Shown piece by piece: positions 16,838-26,242 of a stretch of 64,000 nt of DNA. Source of the stretch: Helicobacter felis ATCC 49179 (GTDB lineage Bacteria; Campylobacterota; Campylobacteria; Campylobacterales; Helicobacteraceae); the NCBI RefSeq assembly GCF_000200595.1, contig NC_014810.2, positions 1,126,311 through 1,190,310 of the forward strand, in the 5' to 3' direction. Position 1 is the first letter of the stretch; every line of letters starts with the position of its first letter. The notes beneath the pieces are model-generated. The model made no database searches and had not been told where the DNA came from. It saw only the letters and a program-made list of their open reading frames with translations. Both the position numbers and the translations under genes were made by a program.

Positions 16838-17734
16838 ATGGCATTTAGATATAGCTTTGGAGGCGATACCTTTTTATATGTAGAGGTGAGCGAAGATGGC
16901 ATGTCTTTAGAGGCGTTCTTTTTAGCCATGGCAATTTGCAACAAGCTAAGAGTTATGCAGATTGAGGGCATTACTGAGATTTGCCCGGCTAACGCCTCTT
17001 ATATGATCGCCTTTGATCCGGATGTGTTGCCCTATCAAAAGGCTTTAGAAATCTTAAAATCCTTAGAAAAAGAAGTCGTGGGTGCGCAGACAGAAATCCA
17101 AACCCGCCTGATTGAAATGCCCGTTTTGTATAATGATCCTTATACCCACGAATGCCAAATGCGTTTCCGCAATAACCACCAATGCCGCGAACCGGGTTCT
17201 ACTTTAGACCCAAATATTACCGACATTGAATACGCCCGCCAGATCAATGGCTATGAGAGTGTAGAGGCTTTTATCAAAGCCCATTCAGAGAGCCCTTGGT
17301 TTGTGAGCATGATAGGCTTTGTAGCCGGACTGCCGTGGTTGTATCAACTCGTGGAGCGCAAAGCCCAAATCGAAGTGCCCAAATATCCGGTGGCGCGCAT
17401 TGACACGCCAAAACTTACGATCGGGCATGGGGGGTGCTTTGGGTGCGTCTATGCGGTGCGTGGAGGCGGGGGGTATCAGATGATGGGGATCACGCCCGCG
17501 CCCGTGTGGGACCCAGAGCAGAAATTGCCCTATTTTAAGGAGAGTATGGTGTTTTTAAACCCCGGGGATATTATCAAATTCACCCCCTGCACGCAAGCAG
17601 AGTATGACACTTATGTTAAAGAGGTGGAGGCAGGCACTTTTGATCTTAAAATCCGCCAAACGCCCTTTTCTTTAAAGGAATGGAAAGCCGATCCTAAAAG
17701 CTATAACCAACAAATCTTAAAGGCACTTGCATGA
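16838..17734 (+). CDS. pxpB: 5-oxoprolinase subunit B (KipI/allophanate hydrolase subunit 1 family)
   Basis: Partner of PxpC in the oxoprolinase complex. The 298 residues hold a KipI domain with YNDPYTHE-like and GFVAGLPWLYQL segments and the glycine-rich IGHGGCFGCVYAVRGGGGYQMMG. At roughly 300 residues it is longer than E. coli PxpB; much of the surplus is the N-terminal 90 residues. Its start lies 2 bases after the carboxylase stop and its end overlaps pxpC by 4 bases, so all five genes are translationally linked. The fold family also forms half of the carboxyltransferase domain of urea carboxylase. Confidence 0.92.
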   Translation: MAFRYSFGGDTFLYVEVSEDGMSLEAFFLAMAICNKLRVMQIEGITEICPANASYMIAFDPDVLPYQKALEILKSLEKEVVGAQTEIQTRLIEMPVLYNDPYTHECQMRFRNNHQCREPGSTLDPNITDIEYARQINGYESVEAFIKAHSESPWFVSMIGFVAGLPWLYQLVERKAQIEVPKYPVARIDTPKLTIGHGGCFGCVYAVRGGGGYQMMGITPAPVWDPEQKLPYFKESMVFLNPGDIIKFTPCTQAEYDTYVKEVEAGTFDLKIRQTPFSLKEWKADPKSYNQQILKALA

Positions 17735-18705
17735 GCTCTGTTAAAGTGATTAAACCGGGTATTGCGACTTATGTAGAAGATTTAGGGCGTTATGGGTATT
17801 ACCATTTAGGTATCCCTCCCGGGGGCGCGCTCGATCAGGCTTCTTTTATCGCGGCTAATATTTTAGTGGGCAATGATAAAAACGCCGCCGCCCTAGAGGC
17901 AGCCTTGATGCCACCCGAACTAGAATTTGAAACAGAAACCTATATCGCCGTTACCGGGGCGCACACCACGCCCTTAATCAATGGGCAGGAAATGCCCAGC
18001 AACACCGCCCTAAAAGTCCCTGCTGGGGGCAAGCTGGGCTTTAGTTATTTTAAAAAGGGTGCGCGCGCTTATATTGCCATCGCCGGGGGGATTGATGTGC
18101 CCGTAGTGATGGGGTCTAAATCTACCTACCCTTTAGGAGGCATTGGGGGTTTTAAAGGCAGAAAGCTAGAAGAGGGAGATGTCTTGCAAATTGGCAGACC
18201 CGCCGGCAAGCCCAGTTCTAAAAGCTTGGCAGAGGAGTTTTTATTACACTTAGAGGAAGTCGAAAACCTGCGTGTAATCTTGGGGTTGCAAGATTATAAA
18301 CTCACAGAACAGAGTTTAGAAAATCTTTTTAGCGATACCTTTGTGGTTTCCACGCAGGCGGATAGATTGGGTTATCGTTTCAAAAATGGGCAGAAATTCA
18401 CTTATAAAGATTTACCCCAACCCTTTGGTGCGGGCTCCAACCCTAGCAATATCGCCGATGCGTGCTACCCGGTGGGCTCTATGCAAGCTCCCGGAGGGAA
18501 TGAACCCATTGTCTTGCAAAGAGACGCGCCTAGTGGAGGTGGGTTTGCGATGTATTGCACGGTGATTAGCTGTGATTTAGATCGCCTAGGGCAGTTTGCG
18601 CCCAACCAAAAGGTGCAGTTTAAAAAGGTTGATATGGAGGAGGCTTTGCGCGCCCGTAAGGCGTATCAAGACAAAATCAAAAGGATGATTTCTAGTTTGA
18701 CTTAG
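17731..18705 (+). CDS. pxpC: 5-oxoprolinase subunit C (KipA/allophanate hydrolase subunit 2 family)
   Basis: A 324-residue KipA-family protein. It begins VKVIKPGIATYVEDLGRYGY, contains GIPPGGALDQASF and AIAGGIDVPVVMGSKSTY, and ends with a carboxyltransferase-like region including ADRLGYRFKNG. With PxpB it should form the catalytic oxoprolinase heteromer. Overlap of ATGA with pxpB fixes the start. It closes the operon; a hairpin follows before the convergent efp. H. pylori has no counterpart that I recall, so this operon is accessory or was lost in that species. Confidence 0.93.
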   Translation: MSSVKVIKPGIATYVEDLGRYGYYHLGIPPGGALDQASFIAANILVGNDKNAAALEAALMPPELEFETETYIAVTGAHTTPLINGQEMPSNTALKVPAGGKLGFSYFKKGARAYIAIAGGIDVPVVMGSKSTYPLGGIGGFKGRKLEEGDVLQIGRPAGKPSSKSLAEEFLLHLEEVENLRVILGLQDYKLTEQSLENLFSDTFVVSTQADRLGYRFKNGQKFTYKDLPQPFGAGSNPSNIADACYPVGSMQAPGGNEPIVLQRDAPSGGGFAMYCTVISCDLDRLGQFAPNQKVQFKKVDMEEALRARKAYQDKIKRMISSLT

Positions 18706-18770
18706 GAGTCGCTTGGTAGCTCCTTGTCTGCAAAAAGGTTTGCCACAATGGGCCAAGCCATATAGCAAAA

Positions 18771-18785
18771 GCCTAGAACCTAGGC
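18771..18785. terminator. hairpin between pxpC and efp
   Basis: GCCTAG-AAC-CTAGGC forms a perfect 6-bp stem. On the minus strand it is followed by TTTTG, so it fits best as a weak rho-independent terminator for the efp transcript; on the plus strand GAACTTTT follows, so it may also stop pxpC reads. It lies in the 86-base gap between convergent genes. Confidence 0.5.
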
Positions 18786-18791
18786 GAACTT

Positions 18792-19358
18792 TTAAGCTTT
18801 AAGTTTTTCTAAATACTCTCCGGTTTGGGTATTAACCTTGATCACCTCGCCTTCGAGCACATGGAAGGGCACTTGCACCACCGCGCCAGTTTCTAAAGTG
18901 GCGGGTTTTTTGCTACCACTAGAGGTGTCGCCTTTGAAGTTGGGGGGTGTTTCTGTGATTTTTAGCGCCACAACTTGGGCAACTTCCACAGAAATTGCCT
19001 TGTCGTTGTGAAAGAGAACTTGTACCTGTGAGCCCTCTAACATCCATTTGGATGCTTCTCCCACTTGATCCTCATTCAAGGCGACTTGGTCATAATTTTC
19101 TACATCCATGAATTGATAAGACGCGCCATCGTGATAGAGAAACTGCATGGGTTTTTGCATTAAATTAGGCTCTTCGCACTTATCCCCTGCATGGAAAGTC
19201 TTTTCAATCACTTTACCATCTAGGAAAGATTTAATTTTAGCCCGCACAAAGGCCGCACCCTTGCCCGGCTTAACATGTTGGTATTCGACAATGCGGTAAG
19301 GCACGCCCTGAATTTCAATCTTGAGATTCTTTTTAAGTTCACTCATTCCAATAGCCAT
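18792..19358 (-). CDS. efp: translation elongation factor P
   Basis: Binds ribosomes stalled at consecutive prolines and stimulates peptide bond formation. The 188-residue protein has the N-terminal KOW-like domain, with the tip loop KPGKGAAF whose lysine is the usual beta-lysylation site, followed by two OB domains ending [12 protein letters not shown]. The start is MAIGMSEL; the second Met four residues later is an alternative. It lies 9 bases downstream of fba, matching HP0175-HP0176-HP0177 of H. pylori. No modification enzyme gene is visible here. Confidence 0.95.
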   Translation of the reverse strand: MAIGMSELKKNLKIEIQGVPYRIVEYQHVKPGKGAAFVRAKIKSFLDGKVIEKTFHAGDKCEEPNLMQKPMQFLYHDGASYQFMDVENYDQVALNEDQVGEASKWMLEGSQVQVLFHNDKAISVEVAQVVALKITETPPNFKGDTSSGSKKPATLETGAVVQVPFHVLEGEVIKVNTQTGEYLEKLKA

Positions 19359-19367
19359 ATGTACCCC

Positions 19368-20291
19368 TTAAATTTTACCCGCGCTGCCTAAAACCTGCAT
19401 GCGCTCAATAATCACCGCTTTTACCGCTTCAATGCCCGGATTGAAATACTTGCGCAGGTCAAATTCAGCAGGGTTTTCTTGTGCCATTTTGCGCACTTGT
19501 GCGATGAAAGCTAGGCGCAAATCCGTATCGATATTGATTTTGTTGATCCCACCCTTGATGGATTCCTCAATAAAGCTAAAGGGCACGCCCTTGCCCCCTT
19601 TTAAATCCCCGCCTGTGGATAAAAAGGCTTCGCGGACATTTTCAGGGATGGAGCTAGCTCCGTGCAAAACTAAGGGGATGTTTGTGCGTTTTTTCACTTC
19701 CACTAAACGCTCAAAATCAAGCTTAGGCTCGCCTTTAAATTTAAACGCCCCGTGGCTTGTTCCAATAGCAGGGGCCAAATAATCTACCTTGCTCACTTCG
19801 ACAAATTCTTCGGCTTCATCAGGGTTGACCAAAACTGCGTCTTTTTCATCTACAGAGATATTATCCTCAATGCCCATCAGACGGCCTAGTTCGGCTTCTA
19901 CGCTCACATCTTTAGAGTGGGCGTAATCGACTACTTGCTTAGTGAGTTCTAAATTTTCTTTGTAGGGGTGGTGAGAGGCATCAATCATTACAGAGGTAAA
20001 GCCCGCATCTACGGCTTTTTTACAGCTCTCAAAAGTCGTTCCGTGATCTAGGTGTAAGGCTACGGGGATGTGAGGGTAACGCTTAGACATGGTGTGCACT
20101 AGGCTTAAAACCATGTCAATACCCAAATACTTAATCGCCCCTTCACTAGCTTGCACAATTAAGGGGGATTTTGCGCTATCAGCTGCCTCGAAAATGGCGC
20201 GCAACATCTCTACATTCACAAAATTAAACGCGCCCACGCCATAGTTTTCCTTGTGGGCTTTGTTGAGGATTTCACTTCCTTTGACTAACAT
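19368..20291 (-). CDS. fba: class II fructose-1,6-bisphosphate aldolase
   Basis: Zinc enzyme of glycolysis and gluconeogenesis that interconverts fructose 1,6-bisphosphate and two triose phosphates. The active site HLDHGTTFE is at residues 80-88 (catalytic D82, zinc ligand H83). Further ligands lie in AEAELGRLMG-like SVEAELGRLMGIED and in IGTSHGAFKF and VLHGASSIP. The length of 307 residues is identical to H. pylori Fba. It is separated by 8 bases from the upstream PpiC-type gene, so the three genes form one leftward operon. Confidence 0.97.
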   Translation of the reverse strand: MLVKGSEILNKAHKENYGVGAFNFVNVEMLRAIFEAADSAKSPLIVQASEGAIKYLGIDMVLSLVHTMSKRYPHIPVALHLDHGTTFESCKKAVDAGFTSVMIDASHHPYKENLELTKQVVDYAHSKDVSVEAELGRLMGIEDNISVDEKDAVLVNPDEAEEFVEVSKVDYLAPAIGTSHGAFKFKGEPKLDFERLVEVKKRTNIPLVLHGASSIPENVREAFLSTGGDLKGGKGVPFSFIEESIKGGINKINIDTDLRLAFIAQVRKMAQENPAEFDLRKYFNPGIEAVKAVIIERMQVLGSAGKI

Positions 20292-20299
20292 GACGATCC

Positions 20300-21175
20300 T
20301 TAATGTTTAGATGTGGGGAAAGGCTTGATGTCTACTACAACTTGCTTGCGCAATTTTTCTAGCTCCCCCTTGACATATTCTTGAAATTGCTGTTCTTTAA
20401 GAATGCCAATAATGCTTTGCTTGGCCTGTGCAAAGGTAGGAGTAACGGGTTGGCTTTTGTGCATAAGATAAACCACATGGTAACCAAACTCGGTTTTAAC
20501 AGGGGTCTTTGTATAGGTGCCCGGTCGGAGTTCAAAAACAGCTTTTGAAAACTCAGGAGTCATTTGACTTTTTTGGAATTTGCCCAAATCCCCGCCGTTT
20601 TTGGTGTTTTTAGTGTTGGGATCGATAGAGTCGCGATTAGCAATTTTGATAAACTCATGTTCTACCTTAGTTTTAGGCACTTTGTTGAGTTCAGAAATAA
20701 TTCGGCGCGCATCGGCCTCTGTTTTTACAAGAATATGGCGCGCTTGCGCTTCTTGTTGCACAAACCTATCTTTATTGGTGTCATAGTACTGTTTTAGCTG
20801 ATCCTCGGGGATTTGTTCTTTACCAATAATCTCAGCGCGATGTTTTACCCAAACCTCGACTAAAAGCTGTTTTTTATAGCTCGCTAAGTTGCTTTTAAAC
20901 TCTGGGCTATCTTCTAAATTCTCCTTTTTGGCTTCGCGCTCAATCAAAAGATTGCTAATGGCTTGGTCTAAAAGCACCATTTTTTGTTTGTCTTGCAAAT
21001 TATTAAAATTGAAGTTTGGATTTCTCTGTTTAAGCACATCAAAATCGCTCTCTGTAATATTCACGACTTCTGATTTCCCCCCCTTTTTGCCTGTAAAGGT
21101 TACGGTGGCTAAAGTTGTCGCGCCCAACACGCCAAAACCCAACAAACCCGCTAAAATCACGCTTTTTTTAACCAT
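20300..21175 (-). CDS. periplasmic peptidyl-prolyl isomerase (PpiC/SurA type, HP0175-like)
   Basis: A parvulin-family foldase and chaperone exported to the periplasm; its H. pylori relative HP0175 (cell-binding factor 2) is also a secreted virulence-associated antigen. The start ATG behind TTGGAGAAATTA gives 291 residues, with a signal peptide over residues 1-20 (VKKSVILAGLLGFGVLGAT). A SurA-like N-terminal helical domain follows, then a parvulin domain at about residues 140-245 (ARHILVKTEADARR, GGDLGKFQKSQMTPEF, VKTEFGYHVVYL). It is first in the operon with fba and efp. Confidence 0.92.
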   Translation of the reverse strand: MVKKSVILAGLLGFGVLGATTLATVTFTGKKGGKSEVVNITESDFDVLKQRNPNFNFNNLQDKQKMVLLDQAISNLLIEREAKKENLEDSPEFKSNLASYKKQLLVEVWVKHRAEIIGKEQIPEDQLKQYYDTNKDRFVQQEAQARHILVKTEADARRIISELNKVPKTKVEHEFIKIANRDSIDPNTKNTKNGGDLGKFQKSQMTPEFSKAVFELRPGTYTKTPVKTEFGYHVVYLMHKSQPVTPTFAQAKQSIIGILKEQQFQEYVKGELEKLRKQVVVDIKPFPTSKH

Positions 21176-21247
21176 TAATTTCTCCAAAGTATTGTAAAAT
21201 GAGCATTTTCTAATTCTATCATGCAAAACTTAAAGCAAAGAGGACAG

Positions 21248-21976
21248 ATGAAAGGTTCATGGCGCACCATCCAAGAGAGTTGGAAAGATTTTTTGAGTTG
21301 GAAAATGCTACTTGTCAATTTAGGCCCCCTCCTCATTGGATTTGCATTTTGGGGGGTTTTGTTGCTCCATTTTGGAGATAACTTTGTGCGTATCTTAGAG
21401 GGCTTCCTGCCTACAAGTTGGTACCGTTACGCCCATAGCGGAGGATTTACACCTACTTTATTTTTACTGGTTTTTAAGTTTTTTGTCTATGCATTGCTGG
21501 GCTTGTTTGTATTAATTTTAAGTCTCATTGGCAATGTCTTGATGGCTATTTTCTACACCCCGATTGTGGTCGCATATGTGCGCAAGAAAGATTATCCTAA
21601 TCTCTCCCTAGAGGGTTTTGGCGATATGGGACTTTGTTTGCAACACTTCCTCAAACAACTGGCTTATTTTTGTATGTTTTTACTGGTGTGTTCGCCGCTT
21701 TATTTCATTCCCTTTATCGGGGTTTTTGTTTCCTTGATCCCACATTACTTCTTTTTTAAGAACACACTCTCTTTTGACATTGCCACTTCGATCTTTAATC
21801 AAGACCACTACACCCAAGTGCTCAGAACTCATAAGATCAGCCACCATAAAATTTCCATTGCAGCCTATCTTTTTTCCCTAATCCCCGTGTTTAATTTTTT
21901 TGCCACTTTATTGCAAACCATTGTGCTTACGCGCTACTTTTTAGAAGTCAAGGCGCAGGAAAAATCAGCCCACTAA
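21248..21976 (+). CDS. EI24-domain membrane protein (HP0174-like)
   Basis: A 242-residue integral membrane protein of the EI24/CysZ-like family, with four or more hydrophobic segments (for example VNLGPLLIGFAFWGVLLLHF, and YCMFLLVCSPLYFIPFIGVF-like stretches). I chose the ATG with AGAGGACAG just upstream rather than an earlier in-frame ATG that lacks a site. It is divergent from the PpiC-type gene, as HP0174 is from HP0175. The family has been linked to sulfate uptake in other bacteria, but here the function is unknown. Confidence 0.8.
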   Translation: MKGSWRTIQESWKDFLSWKMLLVNLGPLLIGFAFWGVLLLHFGDNFVRILEGFLPTSWYRYAHSGGFTPTLFLLVFKFFVYALLGLFVLILSLIGNVLMAIFYTPIVVAYVRKKDYPNLSLEGFGDMGLCLQHFLKQLAYFCMFLLVCSPLYFIPFIGVFVSLIPHYFFFKNTLSFDIATSIFNQDHYTQVLRTHKISHHKISIAAYLFSLIPVFNFFATLLQTIVLTRYFLEVKAQEKSAH

Positions 21977-22348
21977 CTTAGCCAGTCTCCAACCCAACGC
22001 TACGCACACGAGTCCTAGAATATTGGTGCCTAGCACATAGGCGATTGCTTCACTAAAAGCCTGCTTTTGCAGGAGTTTTAGAGTATCTAGCCCAAAGGAA
22101 GAAAAAGTTGTAAAGCCCCCTAAAACCCCCGTGATAAAAAACACGCTCATTTTATCACTTAGCACGGATTTGAGGGCCAAATGCCCCGCAAAGCCGATTA
22201 CAAAGCACCCGATCACATTCACACTAAAAGTGCCCACAGGGAAACTTTGCCAAATCCACAACTTGGTAGGCGCAATCTTGCCTACAAAATAACGCAAACT
22301 CGCCCCCAACGCTCCGCCCAAAGCAGCCCACAAAAACATAAAGTGCAT
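21965..22348 (-). CDS. crcB: fluoride channel CrcB (Fluc)
   Basis: Small dual-topology channel that exports fluoride. The 127 residues form four hydrophobic helices, with the family motifs GGALGASLRYFVG at the N-terminus, GTFSVNVIGCFVIGF and the pore segment GVLGGFTTFSSFGLD. AAGGGG lies just upstream of the ATG. The 3' end overlaps the EI24 gene by 12 bases convergently. It precedes hemD on the opposite strand order seen in HP1225-HP1224. I found no fluoride riboswitch in the 12-base gap upstream. Confidence 0.92.
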   Translation of the reverse strand: MHFMFLWAALGGALGASLRYFVGKIAPTKLWIWQSFPVGTFSVNVIGCFVIGFAGHLALKSVLSDKMSVFFITGVLGGFTTFSSFGLDTLKLLQKQAFSEAIAYVLGTNILGLVCVALGWRLAKLVG

Positions 22349-22360
22349 ATGACCCCTTTT

Positions 22361-23053
22361 TTAGGGTATCTTAGTACAAGATGCGAGGGTTTTGGCTAAT
22401 GCAATACAAGCTTCTAGGCTAGGTTTAGGGCTTTGATGGGCACAGATAGCAGAATCAAAAGCTTTAAAAGTGCTCGCACCAATGGCGATCGCCTGATAAC
22501 TCTTCTCCCACGAAAAATTAGCCACAAAGGCATGGTAGGCACTAGGTGCGGTGAAAATAAGAATAGAGTAGGGTTTTGGCTTACACTCTTGAGGCAATAC
22601 AAGAGGTCGATTCTCATAGACGATCAAAGAGGGCAAATGATCTAGGCTATTTGAGGCAGTGATCTTAGCCCGCACAAAGAGCGCGTTGGAGGGTAAATAG
22701 GGCTGGATTTCCTTAGCAAAACTGAAGGCATGAGCACTCTGCCCTGTAAAAATCACATGAAAACCTAAGGATTGCGCCACTTGCGCGCTTTTGATCGCTA
22801 ATGCAAAGACGGGTAGGGTTTTTAAAAAGGCTAAGGCAGAACTACTGCCTAGAGAATGTTCTAAGGCTAGAGGGGCGTGCTTAGAAGTGAAAACAAGGGC
22901 TTGGAGAGTTTTTAGGTCTATGGGCGCGCTCAGAGAGGAACTAAGGGTAAAATCTACACATTGCAAAGGTAAATAGACAATCTCATTGCACACCAAAGAG
23001 GTGGCCAAATCCCCCTTATAGGGGGTAGGACTGACCACCACAATGGAAGACAC
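22361..23053 (-). CDS. hemD: uroporphyrinogen-III synthase
   Basis: Cyclises hydroxymethylbilane to uroporphyrinogen III in the haem pathway. The family is poorly conserved; recognition rests on the two-lobed alpha/beta pattern, the segments ALVFTSKHAPLALEH near residue 50 and LIFTAPSAYHAFVANF near residue 165, the 230-residue length, and synteny with HP1224. The start overlaps the stop of the rhodanese gene, so the two are co-translated. No sign of damage. Confidence 0.85.
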   Translation of the reverse strand: MSSIVVVSPTPYKGDLATSLVCNEIVYLPLQCVDFTLSSSLSAPIDLKTLQALVFTSKHAPLALEHSLGSSSALAFLKTLPVFALAIKSAQVAQSLGFHVIFTGQSAHAFSFAKEIQPYLPSNALFVRAKITASNSLDHLPSLIVYENRPLVLPQECKPKPYSILIFTAPSAYHAFVANFSWEKSYQAIAIGASTFKAFDSAICAHQSPKPSLEACIALAKTLASCTKIP

Positions 23054-23373
23054 TAATTTTCCACTAACTCTAAGCCTAAATCTTTAAATTCTTCAAAATT
23101 ACCCTTAAGAAAATAGACATTATCTGCCCCCGCGCTGTGCAATGCGCTAGCATAGTGTGATGCCATATTGCCATGCCGACACTGCAATAAAATTTTTTCT
23201 TTTGGGTGGGCTAGGGCGAAATCCTTGATCGCCTCTATGTCTTCCATGTGGCGGGCCTCTTTTAAATGCGATTGCCGATAGGCGTTGGCATCTCTAATGT
23301 CGATAATGCAGTAATCTTTGAGGTTAACATCCTTTACATCCACAAGATGATGGGTGTAATCGCTTTTAAACAT
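23053..23373 (-). CDS. rhodanese-domain protein (HP1223-like)
   Basis: A single rhodanese domain of 106 residues, starting at the ATG behind AAAGGATAAAT (MFKSDYTHHLVDVKD). The active-site loop is LQCRHGNMASHYA, giving a catalytic cysteine, and IIDIRDANAYRQSHL is the typical substrate-entrance segment. Such proteins move sulfane sulfur between partners. It has no signal peptide. It heads the leftward pair with hemD and is divergent from dld. Confidence 0.88.
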   Translation of the reverse strand: MFKSDYTHHLVDVKDVNLKDYCIIDIRDANAYRQSHLKEARHMEDIEAIKDFALAHPKEKILLQCRHGNMASHYASALHSAGADNVYFLKGNFEEFKDLGLELVEN

Positions 23374-23428
23374 ATTTATCCTTTGATGAAAAGTGCTAAA
23401 ATATTCCATCCTATCAAAAAGGCTTGTG

Positions 23429-26242
23429 ATGGTGCCCGATTATACCAGTTTTTACCAAGAAGCCCAGCAATTTCTAGGGGATCGGATCTATAAGGACTAT
23501 TTGCGCCGTGTAGTCTATGGCATCGATGCTTCATGTTATCGTTACATCCCAAAGCTAGTTGTCAAAGTTTGTTGTGAGAGCGAAGTTACGCGCCTTTGCT
23601 CTCTGGCCAAAAAGCACAACACCCCCCTAACCTTTAGGGCAGCGGGTAGCTCCTTATCAGGGCAGGCATGCGGGAGCGGGGTGCTTGTGATGGCTAGTTT
23701 GGGGTGGCAAGAAATTTGCCCACAAAATGAGGGGCAAAGCGTGCGCTTGGGCTGTGGTGTGATTGGGGTGCAGGCTAACAATGCTTTAAAACCCTACCAA
23801 CAAAAAATAGGGCCTGATCCGGCAACTATTGCTACAGCGATGGTGGGGGGAATTTTAGCCAATAATGCTAGTGGCATGTGTTGTGGCGTGTCGCAAAATA
23901 GCTACAAAACCCTCAAATCTATCCGTGTGATTTTAGTAGATGGTACGCTTTTAGACACTTCAGACTCTCAGAGCGTGCAGGCTTTTAGAGGCAGTCATGC
24001 CAGCCTTTTGGAGGAACTTTTAGCTCTGCGCCAAGAAATTTTAGAGGACACAGAGTTACACGCTCTCATTACCAAGAAATATAAAATCAAAAACACCACA
24101 GGTTATAGTCTAAACGCTCTCATCGATTTTGACGACCCTGTGGAGATTTTAAGCCATCTTTTCATTGGCTCAGAGGGCACGCTAGGCTTTATCGCCAGCT
24201 GTGAGTTAAATTGTGTCCCTGACCTGCCCTTTAAAACTTGCTTTTTGCTCTTTTATGAAACCCTCAGTAACGCTTTAGAGGCGGTGCGGATTTTAGCCCA
24301 ACATGCCAATAAAATCAGTGCGGCCGAACTCATGGACTATGCATGTTTGGCCAGCGTGCAGGGCGTGGAGGGGATGCCCAGCGTGCTTAATGAGGTGAAG
24401 CCCGGGTATGCGTGCATTTTAGTTCAACTAGAGAGCGCGGATTTAACTACCTTAGAGAAAAATAGTGCCTTTGTGCTAGAAAAACTACAGATTGTGTCCA
24501 CAATCTTACCTCTTGCTCAAAGTTCTAAGCCTCAAGAATACAACACATGGTGGAAAATCCGCAAAGGACTTTTTCCCATTGTAGCGGGGCGCAGGCGTGC
24601 GGGGGCGAGCGTGATCACAGAGGATTTATGCTTTGACATGGAACATTTGCAAGAGGGGATCGCCCATTTGCAGGATTTATTAGAAAAACACGGCTTTAAA
24701 GAACATAGCGTGATTTTTGGGCATGCCTTGAGTGGGAATTTGCATTTTGTCATCACCCCACTACTAGAGAACCCCAAAGAGAGAGCGCAATTTAGCGCAT
24801 TGATGGAAGATTTAGCCCACATGGTCGTCTCTTTGCAAGGATCGATCAAGGCTGAACATGGCACAGGGCGTATGGTCGCCCCTTTTGTTGAGTTAGAATG
24901 GGGAACTAAGGCGTATAGTATTTGCCAGCGCATCAAGGCTTTATTTGATCCACAGGGGCTTTTAAATCCAGATGTGATTCTTTCAGACGACTCACAAATT
25001 CACACTAAGAACTTAAAAGAGAGCGCGCCTATCGCCTCTGAGTTAGAACCTTGCATGGAATGTGGGTTTTGCGAGCGCATTTGTCCGAGTCGCTACCTCT
25101 CTTTGACACCACGCCAACGCATTGTCTTGCAAAGAGAAATCGCATATTTAACAAAACGCGTTCAAGAAGGGCATACAGACGATCGGATTTTATTGGAGGA
25201 ATTGCTAGAAGGTTATGCATATCTGAGCGATGAAACTTGTGCGGCATGCCATATGTGCTCTACTCTCTGTCCACTAGGCATTGATAGTGCGACCATTGCG
25301 CTAAAAAGCCGTGCGCAAGAAAAAGCCCCACTGCTTGCTAAAGAGATTTTAAAGCACATGGACACCATGGTTGGGGGGCTTAAGGTGGGTCTTGGGATAG
25401 TGCAAGTGGGACAGGTGGCTTTGGGAGCGGATGTTATCCACAAATGTAGCCAAAAACTCCACGCTAAATTAGGCACGCCCACCATCTTAAATTACATGCC
25501 CAGAAAAAATAGCTACAAGCTTATGAGTCGACCAAATATTAAAAATGTGCTGTATCTCTCCACTTGCATGAATCGCGCTTTTTCTCCCTCAAAACGCATG
25601 CCCGATCCGCGCAGTTTGCAAGAAGTCTTTGAATCTCTGTGTAAAAAGGCGGGTTTTGGGGTGCTCTATCCGCATGAATTACCTAAGTTTTGCTGTGGTA
25701 AGGCGTTTATTAATTACAAGGACTTAAGCGAGCAGAATACGCAAAAAAACGCCCAACTCTTAAAAAACTTGTCGCAAAATGGTGCCATTCCCATTGTGCT
25801 TGATCACAGCGCGTGCAGCGCGTATTTAATGGAGAAATTAGAAAATGAGGGACTGCAAATCTATGACATGCCTATTTTCATCTATAAAATCCTGCTAGAA
25901 TATTTGCATCTCAAGCCACTAAAGGAAAATATAGCTTTGTATACGATGTGCGCTTCAAAACGCTTAGGTTATCAGGACAAAATGCTAGCCTTGGCACGGG
26001 CATGTGTAGACGCGCAAGTGTTTGAACATGTTGATACGGGTTGTTGTGGCTTTGCAGGCAATAAGGGCTTTTTGACCCCTGAGCTCAACCAACATGCCTT
26101 GCTAGATTTCAGCAGATTTTACAAGGATAAGGGGTTAAAGCGGGGATTTTGTAGCTCTAGCACTTGCGAAGTGGGCTTAAGCCAGCATTCTAAAATTCCT
26201 TTCCAACACATCGCCTACTTGGTAGATGCCTGCGCGCAATGA
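23429..26242 (+). CDS. dld: FAD/Fe-S D-lactate dehydrogenase (HP1222-like)
   Basis: Respiratory flavoprotein that oxidises D-lactate and passes electrons to the quinone pool. About 937 residues in three parts: an FAD-binding domain (PLTFRAAGSSLSGQACG, GGILANNASGMCCG), an FAD-linked oxidase C-terminal domain (GHALSGNLHFVITP, KAEHGTGRMVAPF), and an Fe-S region with two clusters (CMECGFCERICPS, CAACHMCSTLCPLG) plus CCG-type motifs (CCGKAF, GCCGFAGNKG). I chose the ATG before VPDYTSFYQEA because AAAGG precedes it; a GTG 36 bases upstream is also in frame. The stop overlaps uppS, as HP1222-HP1221. Confidence 0.9.
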   Translation: MVPDYTSFYQEAQQFLGDRIYKDYLRRVVYGIDASCYRYIPKLVVKVCCESEVTRLCSLAKKHNTPLTFRAAGSSLSGQACGSGVLVMASLGWQEICPQNEGQSVRLGCGVIGVQANNALKPYQQKIGPDPATIATAMVGGILANNASGMCCGVSQNSYKTLKSIRVILVDGTLLDTSDSQSVQAFRGSHASLLEELLALRQEILEDTELHALITKKYKIKNTTGYSLNALIDFDDPVEILSHLFIGSEGTLGFIASCELNCVPDLPFKTCFLLFYETLSNALEAVRILAQHANKISAAELMDYACLASVQGVEGMPSVLNEVKPGYACILVQLESADLTTLEKNSAFVLEKLQIVSTILPLAQSSKPQEYNTWWKIRKGLFPIVAGRRRAGASVITEDLCFDMEHLQEGIAHLQDLLEKHGFKEHSVIFGHALSGNLHFVITPLLENPKERAQFSALMEDLAHMVVSLQGSIKAEHGTGRMVAPFVELEWGTKAYSICQRIKALFDPQGLLNPDVILSDDSQIHTKNLKESAPIASELEPCMECGFCERICPSRYLSLTPRQRIVLQREIAYLTKRVQEGHTDDRILLEELLEGYAYLSDETCAACHMCSTLCPLGIDSATIALKSRAQEKAPLLAKEILKHMDTMVGGLKVGLGIVQVGQVALGADVIHKCSQKLHAKLGTPTILNYMPRKNSYKLMSRPNIKNVLYLSTCMNRAFSPSKRMPDPRSLQEVFESLCKKAGFGVLYPHELPKFCCGKAFINYKDLSEQNTQKNAQLLKNLSQNGAIPIVLDHSACSAYLMEKLENEGLQIYDMPIFIYKILLEYLHLKPLKENIALYTMCASKRLGYQDKMLALARACVDAQVFEHVDTGCCGFAGNKGFLTPELNQHALLDFSRFYKDKGLKRGFCSSSTCEVGLSQHSKIPFQHIAYLVDACAQ

